This document shows positions 19,523 through 20,033 of a stretch of DNA of 20,033 nt, piece by piece. A program made the translations under genes and the position numbers. The stretch's first letter is position 1. Each line of letters begins with the position of its first letter. The DNA comes from JANRKF01 sp033763575 (lineage in GTDB: Bacteria > Pseudomonadota > Alphaproteobacteria > Rickettsiales > SXRF01). Under the pieces are notes generated by a model. The model searched no databases and had not been told where the DNA came from. It saw nothing but the letters and a program-made list of their open reading frames with translations. Location: NCBI GenBank assembly GCA_033763575.1, contig JANRKF010000019.1, positions 1 to 20,033 on the forward strand, read 5' to 3'.

Positions 19523-19785
19523 ATCGCGAGGAACTCCTAGCGCGGATCAAAAGCGATACGCGCACCAAAGAACAGCTGTTTGAATGCCTAGTGCAGCGCA
19601 TGAAGGTGCTGTCGCCTACCGAAATCACGGACGGCGAGGCGGCGCAGGCGGCTCGTCGCCTGATCGGATTTTGCCAAACGATTTTACAGTCACGCGCTAA
19701 AAGGAGCATTGATTCCAACTGCAACGCTGATACTATCGAAGACGGAGCCGATGACGGTTCCGGGGTGTCGAAACCCCGATGTTGA
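19519..19785 (+). CDS. Small helical phage protein
   Basis: The 88-aa protein from ATG 19519 begins 'MNREELLARIKSDTRTKEQL' and continues with helical 'FECLVQRMKVLSPTEITDG' and 'AQAARRLIGFCQTILQSRAK', ending in an acidic tail. A GGTGGGGG stretch lies ahead of the ATG. I do not know a function. An in-frame ATG at 19465 would give an implausible tryptophan-rich start within the preceding frame and is not preferred. It lies 161 bp before the recombinase gene. Confidence 0.6.
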   Translation: MNREELLARIKSDTRTKEQLFECLVQRMKVLSPTEITDGEAAQAARRLIGFCQTILQSRAKRSIDSNCNADTIEDGADDGSGVSKPRC

Positions 19786-19946
19786 TTGGTGACACCGACC
19801 AATTACGGTGTAGAATCCCTGATCTCCTTTTATGGTCGGGGAGATGTTGGCTATGTCCAGGGCTTTGCCTAAAGGCCAGCATAACCGAATCAACACGGTT
19901 TTTCGAACTCCCCGATCACCAGCTTTTGCTGGGAAGGGAGTGAAGC
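19786..19946 (+). promoter_or_regulatory. Palindrome-rich region upstream of the serine recombinase
   Basis: The gap holds ATTGGT/ACCAAT inverted arms around GACACCG, a long-range TCGGGGAG (19836-19843)/CTCCCCGA (19908-19915) pair, and a CCAGC-TTTT-GCTGG hairpin right before the recombinase ribosome site (GGGAAGGGAG). Just before it, CGGGGT/ACCCCG lies within the end of the 88-aa gene. These could form operators, a leader structure or part of an attachment site. Confidence 0.35.
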
Positions 19947-20033
19947 ATGACGCAAGCCAAAGTCGCCGTGATACTAGCGCGGGTATCATCGAAGGAGCAG
20001 GAAGAAGGCTACTCGATCGACGCCCAGGTGCAT
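19947..20033 (+). CDS. Serine recombinase/integrase, N-terminal fragment (cut by window end)
   Basis: The first 29 codons read 'VAVILARVSSKEQEEGYSID' followed by AQ, the N-terminal catalytic region of large serine recombinases: the active-site serine would be in 'ARVSSKEQ', and 'GYSIDAQ' is the conserved strand after it. GGGAAGGGAG sits 6-16 bases ahead of ATG 19947. In a temperate phage this is the likely integrase. The C-terminal domains lie outside the window, so a resolvase/invertase cannot be excluded. Confidence 0.9.
   Translation, partial: MTQAKVAVILARVSSKEQEEGYSIDAQVH

Noticed and set aside
19341..19802. 153-aa minus-strand frame near the recombinase
   Set aside because: It is antisense to the rightward genes, with Ser/Arg-rich text typical of a shadow and no promoter or ribosome site.

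Overview
This window looks like part of a temperate phage or prophage of an alphaproteobacterium. The left end holds a gene-transfer-agent-like tail protein, a DUF2793 tail protein and a small membrane protein/holin/endolysin lysis cassette. The right end holds phage-type replication genes, a DUF6362-like gene and the start of a serine recombinase. Base composition is mixed, with clean phage genes next to AT-richer accessory stretches. I see no tRNA, rRNA, CRISPR array or insertion sequence.

Layout. 1-4415 (+): tail end, a reverse-strand accessory gene (1618-2217), DUF2793 protein, terminator, lysis genes. 4410-7124 (-): a diversified target protein, a diversity-generating retroelement (DGR) reverse transcriptase, a two-helix membrane protein and an XRE repressor, facing a small Cro-like XRE gene (7256-7525, +) across a 25-bp palindrome. 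14965 down to 7554 (-): one tightly packed unit containing an AAA+/MoxR-CobS-like ATPase, a 104-aa protein, a second diversified target, an 894-aa CobT-like protein with an HExxH motif and a VWA domain, an Avd-like DGR accessory protein, the DGR template repeat (TR), a structured 3' RNA segment and an intrinsic-type terminator. 15145-16192: a second small XRE gene, an unknown gene and a second copy of the two-helix membrane protein. 16337-20033 (+): an unknown gene, C-rich 11-bp repeat arrays around a promoter, a replication initiator with internal phased repeats, further small genes and a serine recombinase cut by the window edge.

The central find is a DGR whose template and accessory protein sit in the operon of an AAA+/VWA system and whose diversified protein lies between the ATPase and the VWA protein. 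TR (7805-7921) aligns without gaps to VR1 (5042-5158) and VR2 (11895-12011). In the core, 25 of 26 substitutions fall on template adenines, which is the DGR signature. The reverse transcriptase is not beside its template: it is in the repressor-side unit with the other target. Both targets are on the strand opposite the tail and lysis genes and lack signal peptides. My inference is a lysogen-expressed, intracellular, self-diversifying AAA+/VWA system rather than a receptor-binding tail fibre system.
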